Part shown: piece after piece, positions 8,482-20,736 of the stretch
How positions within the stretch are numbered: the stretch's first letter is position 1
How the letters are laid out: every line of letters starts with the position of its first letter
Source: Auraticoccus monumenti
GTDB taxonomy: Bacteria > Actinomycetota > Actinomycetes > Propionibacteriales > Propionibacteriaceae
Length of the DNA stretch: 64,000 bases
Assembly (NCBI RefSeq): GCF_900101785.1
Contig: NZ_LT629688.1
Span: 3,100,001 to 3,164,000 of the forward strand
Direction of reading: 5' to 3'
Program-made: the position numbers and the translations under genes
The notes under the pieces: model-generated
Database searches by the model: none
The model's input: only the letters and a program-made list of their open reading frames with translations
Told to the model about the DNA's origin: nothing

Positions 8482-9873
8482 ATGACCGAGGACCTGTTCG
8501 GGACCACCGAGCCCGAGCCGTCCGGCACGGGCGGCGGCAGCCTGGGCGGGGCCGGCCACGGCCGCACCCCGCTCGCGGTGCGGATGCGCCCCACCACCGT
8601 CGACGAGATCGTCGGCCAGCAGCACCTGCTCGGCCCCGGCGCCCCGCTGCGCCGGCTGGCCTCGGGCGAGGCCGCCATGTCGGTGTTCCTCTGGGGGCCG
8701 CCGGGGGTCGGCAAGACCACCATCGCCTCGGTGGTCAGCCGCTCCACCGCCTCCCGCTTCGTCGAGGTCTCCGCGGTCACCGCCGGGGTGAAGGAGGTCC
8801 GCGCCGTCCTGGACCAGGCCCGCCGCGAGCTGGCCCGCGGCACCAGCACCGTGCTCTTCGTCGACGAGGTGCACCGCTTCTCCAAGGCCCAGCAGGACGT
8901 CCTGCTGCCCGCGGTGGAGAACCGCCTGGTCACCCTCATCGCGGCCACCACCGAGAACCCGTCGTTCTCGGTGATCTCCCCGCTGCTCTCCCGCTCGCTG
9001 CTGCTCACCCTCCGCCCGCTCACCGACGAGGACGTCTCCGGGCTGCTGGACCGGGCCCTCACCGACCCCCGCGGGCTCCGCACCGCCACGGACGGCCTCT
9101 TCACCCTCACCGAGGACGCCCGCGCGGACCTGCTGCGGATGTCCGGCGGGGACGCCCGCCGGGCCCTGACGTACCTGGAGGAGGCCGCCGCGGGGGCCGA
9201 GACCACCGGTGGCGACGTGATCGACACCGCGGTGCTCGAGCAGGCCGTGGACCGGGCGGCGGTGCGCTACGACCGCGACGGCGACCAGCACTACGACGTG
9301 ATCAGCGCCTTCATCAAGTCCCTGCGCGGTTCCGACGTCCAGGCCGGGCTGCACTACCTGGCCCGGATGCTCACCGCCGGCGAGGACGCCCGTTTCATCG
9401 CCCGCCGGCTGGTGATCCTGGCCAGCGAGGACATCGGGATGGCCGACCCCACCGTGCTGCCGCTGTGCGTGGCCGCTGCCCAGGCCGTCCAGCTGATCGG
9501 GATGCCGGAGGCCCGGATCAACCTGGCCCACGCCGTGGTGGCCTGCGCGATGGCGCCCAAGTCCAACGCCGCCTACGCCGGGCTCGGCGCCGCGATGGCC
9601 GACGTCGCGGCCGGTCGGATCGGGCAGGTGCCGGCGCACCTGCGCGACGCGCACTACCCAGGGGCCAAGCAGCTCGGGCACGGTGAGGGCTACGTCTACA
9701 GCCACGACGTCGAGCCGCACGGGGTGGCCGCCCAGCAGTACCTGCCCGACGAGCTGGTCGGATCCCGCTACTACGAACCGACCACCCACGGCGCGGAGGC
9801 CCACGTCGCCGCCCGTCTGGAGCGGCTCGAGGAGCTCCTCGGTCGCGACCCCGGACCGCGCCGCGGCGCGTAG
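8482..9873 (+). CDS. rarA: replication-associated recombination protein A (AAA+ ATPase)
   Basis: 463 aa, family length plus a glycine-rich N-terminal extension of about 28 residues. It has Walker [10 protein letters not shown] (about residues 73-81), Walker [11 protein letters not shown] (about 129-138), sensor 1 [10 protein letters not shown] and the arginine-finger segment LLSRSLLL. The C-terminal half carries the MgsA/WHIP-type helical domain ([35 protein letters not shown]), which distinguishes RarA from clamp-loader subunits. RarA acts at stalled replication forks. It sits in the usual actinobacterial order ahead of a DUF948 gene and alaS. Confidence 0.95.
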   Translation: MTEDLFGTTEPEPSGTGGGSLGGAGHGRTPLAVRMRPTTVDEIVGQQHLLGPGAPLRRLASGEAAMSVFLWGPPGVGKTTIASVVSRSTASRFVEVSAVTAGVKEVRAVLDQARRELARGTSTVLFVDEVHRFSKAQQDVLLPAVENRLVTLIAATTENPSFSVISPLLSRSLLLTLRPLTDEDVSGLLDRALTDPRGLRTATDGLFTLTEDARADLLRMSGGDARRALTYLEEAAAGAETTGGDVIDTAVLEQAVDRAAVRYDRDGDQHYDVISAFIKSLRGSDVQAGLHYLARMLTAGEDARFIARRLVILASEDIGMADPTVLPLCVAAAQAVQLIGMPEARINLAHAVVACAMAPKSNAAYAGLGAAMADVAAGRIGQVPAHLRDAHYPGAKQLGHGEGYVYSHDVEPHGVAAQQYLPDELVGSRYYEPTTHGAEAHVAARLERLEELLGRDPGPRRGA

Positions 9874-9898
9874 TTCGGTGCCGGAGGAGCACCTGCAC

Positions 9899-9904
9899 TA
9901 GGCT
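9899..9904 (+). promoter_or_regulatory. -10 element before the DUF948 gene
   Basis: TAGGCT, 58 nt before the ATG at 9963, in the gap after rarA. Likely drives the DUF948-DUF6167-alaS group. Confidence 0.4.
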
Positions 9905-9962
9905 CGTGGCCGGTCGCCCGACGGGCCGGCCGAGCACGGACGCACAGACGGAGGAGCCGGAG

Positions 9963-10364
9963 ATGGAGTTCACCCTGGGCAGCATCGCGGGCATGATCGC
10001 CGCCCTGGCCTTCGTGGCCCTGGTGGGCATCATCGCCGTGCCGATGTTCAAGCTGGGCCGCGTGCTCGAGGAGACCCGGCTGGCCGTCCGCGACATCGGC
10101 AACGGGACCACCCCGATCCTGAGCGAGCTGCAGGGCACCGTCCGCGGGGTCAACGCCGAGCTCGAGAAGGTCGGCGTGGTCACCGAGGACGCCGCCCGCG
10201 TGACCGGGCACGCCACCGTGGTCAGCGAGAACGCCGCCCAGCTGGCCACCCTGTTCAGCGCCACCCTCGGCGGGCCGCTGGTCCGCACCGCCGCGATCAG
10301 CTACGGCGTCCGCCAGGCGCTCAAGGGCCGCGGCGGCCGTCGCAGCGGAGGGACCGGACGATGA
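9963..10364 (+). CDS. DUF948 family membrane-anchored protein
   Basis: 133 aa from ATG 9963, which has GGAGGAGCCGG just upstream. One N-terminal membrane helix (GMIAALAFVALVGIIAVPMF) is followed by an amphipathic, probably coiled-coil region (LEETRLAVRDIGNGTTPILS, LQGTVRGVNAELEKV), the DUF948 pattern. The C-terminus is basic and Gly-rich. Function unknown; a DUF948 gene plus a small partner between rarA and alaS is a common actinobacterial arrangement. The stop overlaps the next start as ATGA. Confidence 0.85.
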   Translation: MEFTLGSIAGMIAALAFVALVGIIAVPMFKLGRVLEETRLAVRDIGNGTTPILSELQGTVRGVNAELEKVGVVTEDAARVTGHATVVSENAAQLATLFSATLGGPLVRTAAISYGVRQALKGRGGRRSGGTGR

Positions 10365-10669
10365 TCGGCCGCTTCCTCTTCTTCGTCCTGGGCACCCTGC
10401 TCGGGGTCTTCCTCGTCCTGAAGCTGCGCGACCTGCTGCGCCAGGCCACCCCCGAGGCCGTCTCGGAGAAGGTCGGCGAGCGCGTCGGCCAGGCCCGCGA
10501 GGGTCTCGGTGAGCGGATCAACGAGTTCAGCGAGACGTTCTCCGCCGCCATGAAGGAGCGCGAGAGCGAGCTGCGCGACGCCCTCGGCATGGAGGACGGC
10601 AGCACCGAGGCCTCCGCAGAGGTCGGACCGGTCGAGCAGACCGGGGCCCGGCGAGCCGCCGGGCGCTGA
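10361..10669 (+). CDS. small single-pass membrane protein (DUF6167-like)
   Basis: 102 aa. An N-terminal helix (FLFFVLGTLLGVFLVLKL) is followed by a highly charged helical segment rich in Glu and Arg (EAVSEKVGERVGQAREGLGE). It overlaps the DUF948 gene by four bases and lies 64 nt before alaS. The position matches the conserved actinobacterial partner of DUF948 proteins. No catalytic residues; a membrane-proximal scaffolding role is a guess. Confidence 0.75.
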   Translation: MIGRFLFFVLGTLLGVFLVLKLRDLLRQATPEAVSEKVGERVGQAREGLGERINEFSETFSAAMKERESELRDALGMEDGSTEASAEVGPVEQTGARRAAGR

Positions 10670-10733
10670 GCCGCGCCCGCGACCAGCGCTCCCTCGCCCC
10701 GAACCCCGACCAGCCCCGAGGAACCACAGACCC

Positions 10734-13421
10734 ATGAAGACCGCAGAGATCCGTCAGCGATTCCTGGACTTCTTCGCCGAGCGCGGGCACCTCGTCCAGC
10801 CCTCGGCGTCGCTGCTCTACAACGACCCCACCCTGCTGTTCGTCAACGCCGGCATGGTGCCGATGAAGCCCTACTTCCTCGGCTCCGAGCAGCCCCCCGC
10901 CCCGCGGGTGACCACCGTCCAGAAGTGCGTCCGGACCCTCGACATCGAGGAGGTCGGCAAGACCACCCGGCACGGCACCTTCTTCCAGATGAACGGCAAC
11001 TTCTCCTTCGGCGACTACTTCAAGGCCGAGGCGATCCGCTACGCCTGGGACCTGGTCACCGGCCCGGTGGACGGTGGCGGGTTCGGCTTCGACCCCGACC
11101 GCATCTGGGTCACCGTGCTCGGCCCCGGCCTGCACCCGGACTACCCCGACGGTGACGCCGAGGCCGTCGCGCACTGGCGCTCGGTCGGTGTCCCGGCCGA
11201 GCACATCCAGCCCCGCGGCCTCAAGGACAACTACTGGCACATGGGCGTCCCCGGCCCGGGCGGCCCGTGCAGCGAGATCTACGTCGACCGCGGACCCGAG
11301 CACGGCCGCGACGGCGGGCCCGAGGCCGACGAGGACCGGTTCCTGGAGATCTGGAACCTGGTCTTCATGCAGCAGGAGCTGTCCGAGGTCCGCGCCAAGG
11401 ACGACTTCGACGTCGCCCGGCCGCTGCCCGAGCCCAACATCGACACCGGGATGGGTCTGGAGCGGGTCGCCTTCCTGCTGCAGGGGGTGGACAACCTCTA
11501 CGAGATCGACGAGGTCTACCCCGTCATCCAACGCGCCTCGGAGCTGTCCGGTCGCCGCTACGGCGCCGACCCCGAGGACGACGTCCGGCTCCGGGTGGTG
11601 GCCGACCACATCCGCTCCGCGCTGATGCTGATGACCGACGGCGTCACCCCCGGCAACGAGGCCCGCGGCTACGTGCTGCGCCGACTGCTGCGCCGCAGCG
11701 TCCGGGCGATGCGCCTGCTCGGCGTGGAGGACCGGGTGCTGCCCGAGCTGCTGCCGGTCAGCCGGGACCTGATGAGCGCCTCCTACCCGGAGGTCACCGG
11801 CGCCTGGGAGCGGGTCAGCCAGAACGCCTACGCCGAGGAGGACGCGTTCCGGCGCACCCTCACCGCCGGCACCCAGATCTTCGACCAGGCGGTCAGCCGG
11901 GCCCGCGGCGAGCGCCGCGACACCCTGGCCGGGGACCAGGTGTTCCAGCTCCACGACACCTACGGCTTCCCCTACGACCTGACCCTGGAGATGGCCTCGG
12001 AGGCCGGGCTCCAGGTCGACCGCGAGGGCTTCCGGACGCTGATGGAGGAGCAGCGCGACCGGGCCAAGGCCGACGCCAAGGCCAAGAAGGGCGGCGCCGT
12101 CGACACCGAGGCCTACCGCGGGCTCCGCGGCGCCGGGGAGACCACCTTCCTCGGCTACAGCGACCTCTCCGGTGAGACCACCGTCCGCGGGATCGTGGCC
12201 GACGGGGCGAACCGCCCCAGCGCGGGGGAGGGGGAGCTGGTCGAGCTGGTGCTCGAGCAGACCCCGTTCTACCCCGAGTCCGGTGGCCAGGACGCCGACA
12301 CCGGCGAGATCCTCTCCGACGGCTTCCGCGCCGAGGTGCTGGACGTCCAGCGCCCGCTGCCCGGGCTGATCACCCACCGGGTGCGGGTCACCTTCGGCGA
12401 GGTCACCGTCGGGGCCCGGGTCCGCACCCAGGTCGACGCGGCCGCCCGGATGGACAGCTGCCGGGCGCACTCGGCCACCCACGTGGTGCACGCCGCGCTG
12501 CGCCAGCTGCTGGGCCCGACCGCGGTCCAGGCCGGCTCCTACAACCGTCCCGGCTACCTCCGCTTCGACTTCAACGCCACCCAGTCGCTGACCCCGGGGC
12601 TGCGTGAGGAGGTCGAGGGCGTCTCCAACGAGGCGATCCGCTCCGACCTGCAGGTGACCGCCACCGAGATGGGTCTGCAGCAGGCCAAGGACCTCGGCGC
12701 GATGGCCATGTTCGGGGAGAAGTACGGCGACGTGGTGCGGATGGTCGAGATGGGCGGGCCCTGGTCGCGCGAGCTGTGCGGTGGCACCCACGTGGAGAGC
12801 TCGGCCCAGATCGGGCTGCTGACCCTGACCGCGGAGTCCTCCGTGGGCTCGGGCGTGCGCCGGGTCGAGGCCTTCGTGGGGGCCGACGCCTTCTCGCACC
12901 TGGCCAGGGAGCGGGCCATGGTGAACAACCTGGCCGACCTGCTCAAGGTGCAACCCGAGCAGCTGCCCGAGCGGGTGGAGCGGCTGGTGTCCTCGCTCAG
13001 GGCCGCGGAGAAGGAGATCGCCGCGGTGCGCACCGCCCAGCTGCTGGCGCGCGCGGACGACTTCGCCCGCGAGGCCACCGACGTGGCCGGCACCGCCTTC
13101 GTCGGGCGCCGGGTCGAGGGCGTCACCGGCGGTGACCTGCGCACCCTGGCCCTGGACGTCCGCAGCCGGCTCGGTGAGCGTCCCGGCGTGGTCGCCCTGG
13201 TCGGCGGCAGCGCCGACAAGGTGGCGCTGGTGGTGGCCACCACCGCCGCGGCCCGCGAGCGCGGCTCCGACGCCGGCAAGCTGGTCGGGGTCGGCGCACC
13301 CCGGGTCGGCGGGCGCGGTGGCGGCAAGGCCGACGTGGCCCAGGGCGGCGGCACCGACCCCTCGGGCGCGGACGCGGCGCTGGCCGCGATCGAGCAGGCG
13401 CTCGCCGGGCAGCTCCGCTGA
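10734..13421 (+). CDS. alaS: alanyl-tRNA synthetase
   Basis: 895 aa, full length. The class II catalytic core starts at once ([20 protein letters not shown], then [15 protein letters not shown]). The editing domain carries the zinc-type motif His579-xxx-His583 (HSATHVVH) and Cys682-xxx-His686 (CGGTH). The C-Ala domain ends with a glycine-rich [15 protein letters not shown] element. The enzyme charges tRNA-Ala and clears Ser/Gly mischarged species. It ends 7 nt before ruvX. Confidence 0.98.
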   Translation: MKTAEIRQRFLDFFAERGHLVQPSASLLYNDPTLLFVNAGMVPMKPYFLGSEQPPAPRVTTVQKCVRTLDIEEVGKTTRHGTFFQMNGNFSFGDYFKAEAIRYAWDLVTGPVDGGGFGFDPDRIWVTVLGPGLHPDYPDGDAEAVAHWRSVGVPAEHIQPRGLKDNYWHMGVPGPGGPCSEIYVDRGPEHGRDGGPEADEDRFLEIWNLVFMQQELSEVRAKDDFDVARPLPEPNIDTGMGLERVAFLLQGVDNLYEIDEVYPVIQRASELSGRRYGADPEDDVRLRVVADHIRSALMLMTDGVTPGNEARGYVLRRLLRRSVRAMRLLGVEDRVLPELLPVSRDLMSASYPEVTGAWERVSQNAYAEEDAFRRTLTAGTQIFDQAVSRARGERRDTLAGDQVFQLHDTYGFPYDLTLEMASEAGLQVDREGFRTLMEEQRDRAKADAKAKKGGAVDTEAYRGLRGAGETTFLGYSDLSGETTVRGIVADGANRPSAGEGELVELVLEQTPFYPESGGQDADTGEILSDGFRAEVLDVQRPLPGLITHRVRVTFGEVTVGARVRTQVDAAARMDSCRAHSATHVVHAALRQLLGPTAVQAGSYNRPGYLRFDFNATQSLTPGLREEVEGVSNEAIRSDLQVTATEMGLQQAKDLGAMAMFGEKYGDVVRMVEMGGPWSRELCGGTHVESSAQIGLLTLTAESSVGSGVRRVEAFVGADAFSHLARERAMVNNLADLLKVQPEQLPERVERLVSSLRAAEKEIAAVRTAQLLARADDFAREATDVAGTAFVGRRVEGVTGGDLRTLALDVRSRLGERPGVVALVGGSADKVALVVATTAAARERGSDAGKLVGVGAPRVGGRGGGKADVAQGGGTDPSGADAALAAIEQALAGQLR

Positions 13422-13428
13422 GCCGCCG

Positions 13429-13902
13429 GTGAGGACGGGGGTCCGGCTCGGGCTGGACTGGGGCAAGGCCCGGATCGGGGTGGCCCGCTGCGACGCGGCG
13501 GGCACCCTGGCCTTCCCGGTCACCACCGTCCGCGCCGGCCGCGACGCCTACGCCGAGGTGGCCGCCCTGGTCGCCGAGCACGAGGCGGTCGAGGTGGTGC
13601 TCGGGCTCCCGCTGGCCCTGGACGGCACCGAGGCCCGAGCCGCCACCGACGTCCGCGACCACGCCGTCCGGCTGGCCCGCCGGCTGGAGGTCCCGGTCCG
13701 GCTGGTCGACGAGCGGCTGAGCACCGTCCAGGCCAGCCGCGGGATGCGCTCGGCCGGGCGGGACTCCCGCGCTCAGCGGGCCCTGATCGACCAGGCCGCG
13801 GCGGTGGAGATCCTGGAGCGGGCCCTGGACGCCGAGCGCCGCAGCGGGCGTCCGCCCGGGGAGCTGCTGGCGCCGCGGCCCGACGCGCCGCCACCCGCCT
13901 GA
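13429..13902 (+). CDS. ruvX: Holliday junction resolvase-like protein RuvX (YqgF)
   Basis: 157 aa from GTG 13429, 7 nt after alaS. The reading frame is open much further upstream, inside alaS, but homology starts here. RNase H-fold signature LGLDWGKARIGVA at the N-terminus, LPLALDG in the middle, then DERLSTVQA and DQAAAVEIL give the acidic residues of the YqgF active site. In other bacteria this family processes 16S rRNA ends or recombination intermediates. The alaS-ruvX-mltG order is standard. Confidence 0.93.
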   Translation: MRTGVRLGLDWGKARIGVARCDAAGTLAFPVTTVRAGRDAYAEVAALVAEHEAVEVVLGLPLALDGTEARAATDVRDHAVRLARRLEVPVRLVDERLSTVQASRGMRSAGRDSRAQRALIDQAAAVEILERALDAERRSGRPPGELLAPRPDAPPPA

Positions 13903-13937
13903 GGTGAACGGTCCCGGGGACCGCGTCCCGGCGCGGG

Positions 13938-13943
13938 TACGCT
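13938..13943 (+). promoter_or_regulatory. -10 element before mltG
   Basis: TACGCT in the 71-nt gap between ruvX and mltG, about 30 nt before the GTG start and upstream of AGGAGG. Confidence 0.4.
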
Positions 13944-13973
13944 GAACGCCGACCGACCAGGAGGCAGCCCCGC

Positions 13974-15104
13974 GTGAGCATGATGGACACCGACCGGACC
14001 CGGCGCCGGGAGATCTGGCACCGGGTCAAGGGCTACCTCGCCGTCGCCGTCTCGCTGGCCCTGCTGATCGGGGGCGGGGTCTTCGTCTTCAACCAGGTCG
14101 AGCGCCGCGTCACCGGCATCTTCACCGCCGCCATCGCCGAGGACTACGAGGGCGAGGGCGAGGAGGACATCGAGATCGAGATCCCCCAGGGCAGCTCGCT
14201 GACCGTGATCGGGGAGATCCTGGTCGACGCCGACGTCGTGGCCTCCCAGGAGGCCTGGCAGGCCGCGGTCGCCGCCGACGACGCCTCCAGCACGGTCCAG
14301 GCCGGCACCTACCGGGTGCGCACCCAGGTGCCCGCGGCCACCGCGCTGGACATGCTGCTGGACACCTCCCGGCTCGTGGTCACCCGCGTCACCGTGCCCG
14401 AGGGGCTGACGCTGGAGAAGCAGGTCGAGGCACTGACCGCGTCGGGGATCGACGAGGAGGACTTCGAGAAGGCCCTCGACGACCCGGAGGAGCTGAAGCT
14501 GGTCGGCTACGCCGACGACTCCCCGGAGGGCTTCCTCTTCCCCGACACCTACGACTTCGACGACGACACGACCGCCGAGGAGCTGCTCAACCAGATGGCC
14601 GAGCGCTACGGCGACGTGGCCGACGACCTCGACTTCAAGGGCGCCTCGGAGGACCTGGACGTCAGCCAGCGCGACATCGCCATCGTGGCCTCGATCATCG
14701 ACCGGGAGGTCACCATCCCCGAGGACCGGGCGAAGGTGTCCCGGGTGATCTACAACCGTCTCGACGAGGGCATGCGGCTCCAGTTCGACTCCACCGTCTA
14801 CTACGCCACCGGCATCTACCCGCCCGAGCAGCAGCCCGCCGGCGCCTTCGACGCCACCGGCCCGCCGGAGAGCGACTACAACACCTACAAGGTCGACGGC
14901 CTCCCCGCCGGCCCGATCTCCGCCCCCGGCCGGGCGGCGATGGAGGCTGCCGCCGCCCCCGCCGACGGCGACTGGCTGTACTTCGTGACCGTCAACTTCG
15001 AGACCGGGGAGACCCGTTTCACCGCCGACCCGGCCGAGCACGAGCGCAACGTCGCCGAGTGGCGGCAGTGGTGCGAGGCCAACGGCAACCCCTCGGGCTG
15101 CTGA
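13974..15104 (+). CDS. mltG: endolytic murein transglycosylase
   Basis: 376 aa. Cytoplasmic basic N-terminus, one membrane helix (LAVAVSLALLIGGGVFVF), a LysM-like region (PQGSSLTVIGEILVDADVV) and the YceG catalytic domain. Landmarks are VPEGLTLEKQVEAL, EGFLFPDTY, ASIIDREV with the catalytic Glu, and YNTYKVDGLPAGPISAPG. Family role: cleaves nascent peptidoglycan glycan strands at the membrane. GTG 13974 has AGGAGG 9 nt upstream; two in-frame ATGs follow within four codons. aroE starts 10 nt later. Confidence 0.95.
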   Translation: MSMMDTDRTRRREIWHRVKGYLAVAVSLALLIGGGVFVFNQVERRVTGIFTAAIAEDYEGEGEEDIEIEIPQGSSLTVIGEILVDADVVASQEAWQAAVAADDASSTVQAGTYRVRTQVPAATALDMLLDTSRLVVTRVTVPEGLTLEKQVEALTASGIDEEDFEKALDDPEELKLVGYADDSPEGFLFPDTYDFDDDTTAEELLNQMAERYGDVADDLDFKGASEDLDVSQRDIAIVASIIDREVTIPEDRAKVSRVIYNRLDEGMRLQFDSTVYYATGIYPPEQQPAGAFDATGPPESDYNTYKVDGLPAGPISAPGRAAMEAAAAPADGDWLYFVTVNFETGETRFTADPAEHERNVAEWRQWCEANGNPSGC

Positions 15105-15114
15105 GCGGGCCCCG

Positions 15115-15942
15115 GTGACCCCCCGCGTCTGCGCGGTGCTCGGCGACCCGATCGAGCACTCGCTCTCCCCGGTGCTGCACCGGGCGGCCTACCGCGAGCT
15201 CGGCCTGGACTGGGAGTACCAGCGCCACCGCGTGGACGCCGCCGGGCTCCCGGCGTTCGTGGCCGGGCTGGACGACCGCTGGCGCGGGCTGTCGCTGACC
15301 ATGCCGCTCAAGGAGGCCGTCCTCGCCCTGGGTGAGGCCGACGACGTGGTGCGTGCGGTCGGCGCCGCCAACACCCTGCTGCTGGGGGAGCGCCCGCTGG
15401 TCCGCAACACCGACGTCGGCGGGCTGCAGCAGGCGCTGCGCGCGGTGGGGGTCGAGTCCGTCGGGACCGCCCTGCTGCTCGGCACCGGCGCCACCGCCCG
15501 CTCCTCGGTGGCCGCGCTCTGCGCGCTCGGGGCCACCCGCCTGGTGGTGGTGGCCCGCAGCCCGGGGAAGGCCCAGCCGCTGGCCGCGATGGCGGCCTCC
15601 CAGGGCGCCACGCTCGACGTCCTGCCCTGGGCCGCGGCGGTGGCCGACGGGCACCTGCCCGCGGCCGACGTGTGCGTCTCCACCGTGGTGGCTGGCGCCG
15701 CCGACGAGCTGGCCCCGGCCGCCGTCGCCGCCTGCGACGTCGTCTTCGACGTGCTCTACGACCCCTGGCCGACCGTGCTGGCCCAGACGGCGGCCGACGC
15801 GGGGCTGGCCGTGGTCAGCGGGCTGGACCTGCTGGTGCACCAGGCCGTGCTGCAGGTCCGGCTGATGACCGGCAGCACCGTCGACGCCGGCGTGCTGCTG
15901 TCTGCCGGTCGGGAAGCGATCGGCGCGCGACGGCCGAGGTGA
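15115..15942 (+). CDS. aroE: shikimate dehydrogenase
   Basis: 275 aa. The N-terminal substrate domain has HSLSPVLH (shikimate-binding Ser pair), the catalytic Lys in LTMPLKEA, the Asn in AANTL and the Asp in NTDVGG. The Rossmann loop is [10 protein letters not shown]. It reduces 3-dehydroshikimate with NADPH in aromatic amino-acid synthesis. GTG start 10 nt after mltG, so probably transcribed with it; aroC follows after 13 nt. Confidence 0.95.
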   Translation: MTPRVCAVLGDPIEHSLSPVLHRAAYRELGLDWEYQRHRVDAAGLPAFVAGLDDRWRGLSLTMPLKEAVLALGEADDVVRAVGAANTLLLGERPLVRNTDVGGLQQALRAVGVESVGTALLLGTGATARSSVAALCALGATRLVVVARSPGKAQPLAAMAASQGATLDVLPWAAAVADGHLPAADVCVSTVVAGAADELAPAAVAACDVVFDVLYDPWPTVLAQTAADAGLAVVSGLDLLVHQAVLQVRLMTGSTVDAGVLLSAGREAIGARRPR

Positions 15943-15955
15943 GAGACTGCGGCCC

Positions 15956-18764
<2,809 letters not shown>

Positions 18765-18837
18765 TCGGCGTCCCAAACAGATCCTTCGTCCACGTCACCC
18801 TCGCGGGAGGATCCTCGACCCCTCCCGACCGCGGCTC

Positions 18838-18843
18838 TAGGGT
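18838..18843 (+). promoter_or_regulatory. -10 element of the YidD-like gene
   Basis: TAGGGT six nucleotides before ATG 18850, the spacing of a leaderless or nearly leaderless transcript. Confidence 0.5.
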
Positions 18844-18849
18844 CGGAGG

Positions 18850-19125
18850 ATGCTGTCCTCACTCGCGCTCGGACTGATCGACCTCTACCAGCGCCGTCTC
18901 TCCCCGCACAAGGGGTTCGACTGCGCCTACGGCGCGCTCACCGGCGGCCTCTCCTGCTCGGCCGCGGTGGCCGACCTGATTGCCCGGAACGGCCTGCTCG
19001 GTGCCCTGCCCGGTGTGGTGCAGCAGTTCGCCGACTGCGGCCGGGTGGCCCGCCAGGCCGGCACCCGGGTCAGCGGCGTCTGCTGCTGCGGCCCGATCCC
19101 CATCCCCTTCGGCTGGGGTCGCTGA
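18850..19125 (+). CDS. YidD-like membrane protein insertion factor
   Basis: 91 aa. LIDLYQRRLSPHKGFDCAYG, TGGLSCSAAVADLIARNGLL and QFADCGRVAR reproduce the cysteine pattern and YQ-xx-SP motif of the YidD/haemolytic-domain family, which assists membrane protein insertion in E. coli. The C-terminus has a cluster of three cysteines (VCCCGP). It is not next to yidC/rnpA here, so this is probably a paralogue of the usual yidD. Stop codon abuts the convergent pentapeptide gene inside a TGATCA palindrome. Confidence 0.7.
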   Translation: MLSSLALGLIDLYQRRLSPHKGFDCAYGALTGGLSCSAAVADLIARNGLLGALPGVVQQFADCGRVARQAGTRVSGVCCCGPIPIPFGWGR

Positions 19126-19791
19126 TCAGGGCAGGCTGACGGTGATCCGCAGGGCCGCCGCCAGCTGCAGGGTGAGGTCGGTGACGTCCAGCGGCTCCAC
19201 CACCGCGCCGGCCAGGCCCTCGACGCCCTGCAGCCCGTCCAGCCGGCAGCGTCGGAAGGTGACCCGCGTCATCCGGGCCTGCGAGAACTGGGCGCCACCC
19301 AGGTCGCAGTCCTCGAACAGGACGTCCTCGAGCCGGGCCGCGCCGAAGTCGGCCTCCACCATCTGGGTGGAGCGGAACGCCACCCGGCGCAGCCTGGCCT
19401 GACGGAGGTTGGCCAGCCCGGCGCTGGACCCGGAGACGTCGACGTCCTCCAGGACGTCCCCGGCCAGACCGATCCCGGTGAGCCGCGAGGCCCGCACCGC
19501 CACCCGGGTCCAGCCGGAGTCGGGGAAGGTGGCGGTGGAGAGGTCGGAGTCGGTGACGTCCACGTCGCGCCACCCGCCCCGGTACCAGCGGCTCCCGGCC
19601 AGCCGGGCGCCGGCGAAGCGGCACCCCTGGACGTCGACCAGCGACAGGTCCGCCCCGCTGACGTCGACCCCGCTCAGCACCAGCTCGCTGACCAGGTCGT
19701 CGTCGTCGACCCGCCAGTCCGCCGGCGCCGGCTGCGCGGCGCCGAGGCGCGGCGGGGTGACCGGACGGGGCTGGGGCGGGTTGCTCGGCAC
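19126..19791 (-). CDS. pentapeptide-repeat protein
   Basis: 221 aa. After a Pro-rich N-terminus of about 25 residues the sequence runs in five-residue steps of the A(D/N)LXX type (GADLSLVDVQGCRFAGARL, SDLSTATFPDSGW, LANLRQARLRRVAF), the pattern of a right-handed quadrilateral beta-helix. Members range from gyrase-protecting DNA mimics to unknowns; nothing here identifies the target. Convergent and adjacent to the YidD-like gene; the upstream ABC operon is separated by a stem-loop. Confidence 0.85.
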   Translation of the reverse strand: MPSNPPQPRPVTPPRLGAAQPAPADWRVDDDDLVSELVLSGVDVSGADLSLVDVQGCRFAGARLAGSRWYRGGWRDVDVTDSDLSTATFPDSGWTRVAVRASRLTGIGLAGDVLEDVDVSGSSAGLANLRQARLRRVAFRSTQMVEADFGAARLEDVLFEDCDLGGAQFSQARMTRVTFRRCRLDGLQGVEGLAGAVVEPLDVTDLTLQLAAALRITVSLP

Positions 19792-19833
19792 CCGAGCACG
19801 CTAGCCGACCGGCAGCGACCCCCGGACGCGACG

Positions 19834-19866
19834 GACCCGCCGCCACCGGAGCGGTGACGGCGGGTC
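19834..19866 (-). terminator. stem-loop after the ABC exporter genes
   Basis: 14-bp stem (19834-19847 with 19853-19866) with one mismatch and a 5-nt loop, 34 nt past the permease stop on the minus strand. Confidence 0.65.
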
Positions 19867-19899
19867 GGACCGGTCAGGACGCGACCGGTGCGCCGAGGG

Positions 19900-20736
19900 C
19901 TACTTGACGTCGGCGCGGAGCACCCGGGCCAAGCCCAGCCCCAGCGGCAGCAGGAACCAGAGCGCACCGGAGGTGGCCAGCTGCAGCCAGCCGCGGGCCG
20001 TCATGGTGCCCTCGGCCAGCAGGGTCTGGGCGGCCGTGAGGTCGAACCAGACGATGACGTCGGCGGCGCTGGGGACCACGGCACCGAGGGCGGTCAGCAG
20101 CGTGGGCAGCAGGTAGGCGAAGGCGACGTAGACCACGATCGCGGCGGGGGTGCTGAGCAGCAGCATCCCGAAGGCGAACCCGGTCAGCAGACCGAGGACC
20201 TGGACCGCGAGGTGCCCGGCCGCGGCGGCCAGCGGCAGCGACCAGTCGGTGGGGCCGCCGAGCGGACCGGACTCGACCAGGTGCGCCAGCGCGGCCAGCG
20301 CCATCACCACCAGGGTGACCAGCGTGGCGACCACGACGCCGGTGACCAGCTTGGCCGCCACCACCCGGGCGCGGCGCGGCTCCAGGGCGAAGGTGACCAT
20401 GTGGGTGCGCTGGCTCCACTCCCCGGTCACCGACAGGATCCCCAGCACCGGCAGCAGCAGCGCCGTGGGGACGGTGGCCACCTGCAGCAGCAGCCGGAGG
20501 CCCAGGTCCAGGTCGGTCTGCGCGGCCACGACGAGCGCCCCGGTCAGGCTCAGCACGGTCAGCACGGCGATGACGACGGCCAGCCCGCGGCCGGCCCGGG
20601 TGTCGACCAGCTTGCGGTGCTCGACCGCCACCAGCCGGTGGAAGGGGACGCGGGTGATCGTCCCACCGGGCAGCGGGGGCAGACCCCAGCGCTGGGCGGC
20701 GGGTCCGGTGGTGGGGTCGGCGGTCGTGGCGGTCAT
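19900..20736 (-). CDS. ABC-2 type transporter permease
   Basis: 278 aa with about six hydrophobic segments after a 30-residue cytoplasmic tail. The first helix follows EHRKLVDTRAGR, a common start of ABC-2 permeases that pair with short ATPases, and VTGEWSQRTHMVTFALEPRR is the cytoplasmic loop typical of the family. Overlaps the upstream ATPase gene by four bases. Together they form an exporter of unknown substrate; the divergent two-component system points to an envelope-stress or drug-response role. Confidence 0.88.
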   Translation of the reverse strand: MTATTADPTTGPAAQRWGLPPLPGGTITRVPFHRLVAVEHRKLVDTRAGRGLAVVIAVLTVLSLTGALVVAAQTDLDLGLRLLLQVATVPTALLLPVLGILSVTGEWSQRTHMVTFALEPRRARVVAAKLVTGVVVATLVTLVVMALAALAHLVESGPLGGPTDWSLPLAAAAGHLAVQVLGLLTGFAFGMLLLSTPAAIVVYVAFAYLLPTLLTALGAVVPSAADVIVWFDLTAAQTLLAEGTMTARGWLQLATSGALWFLLPLGLGLARVLRADVK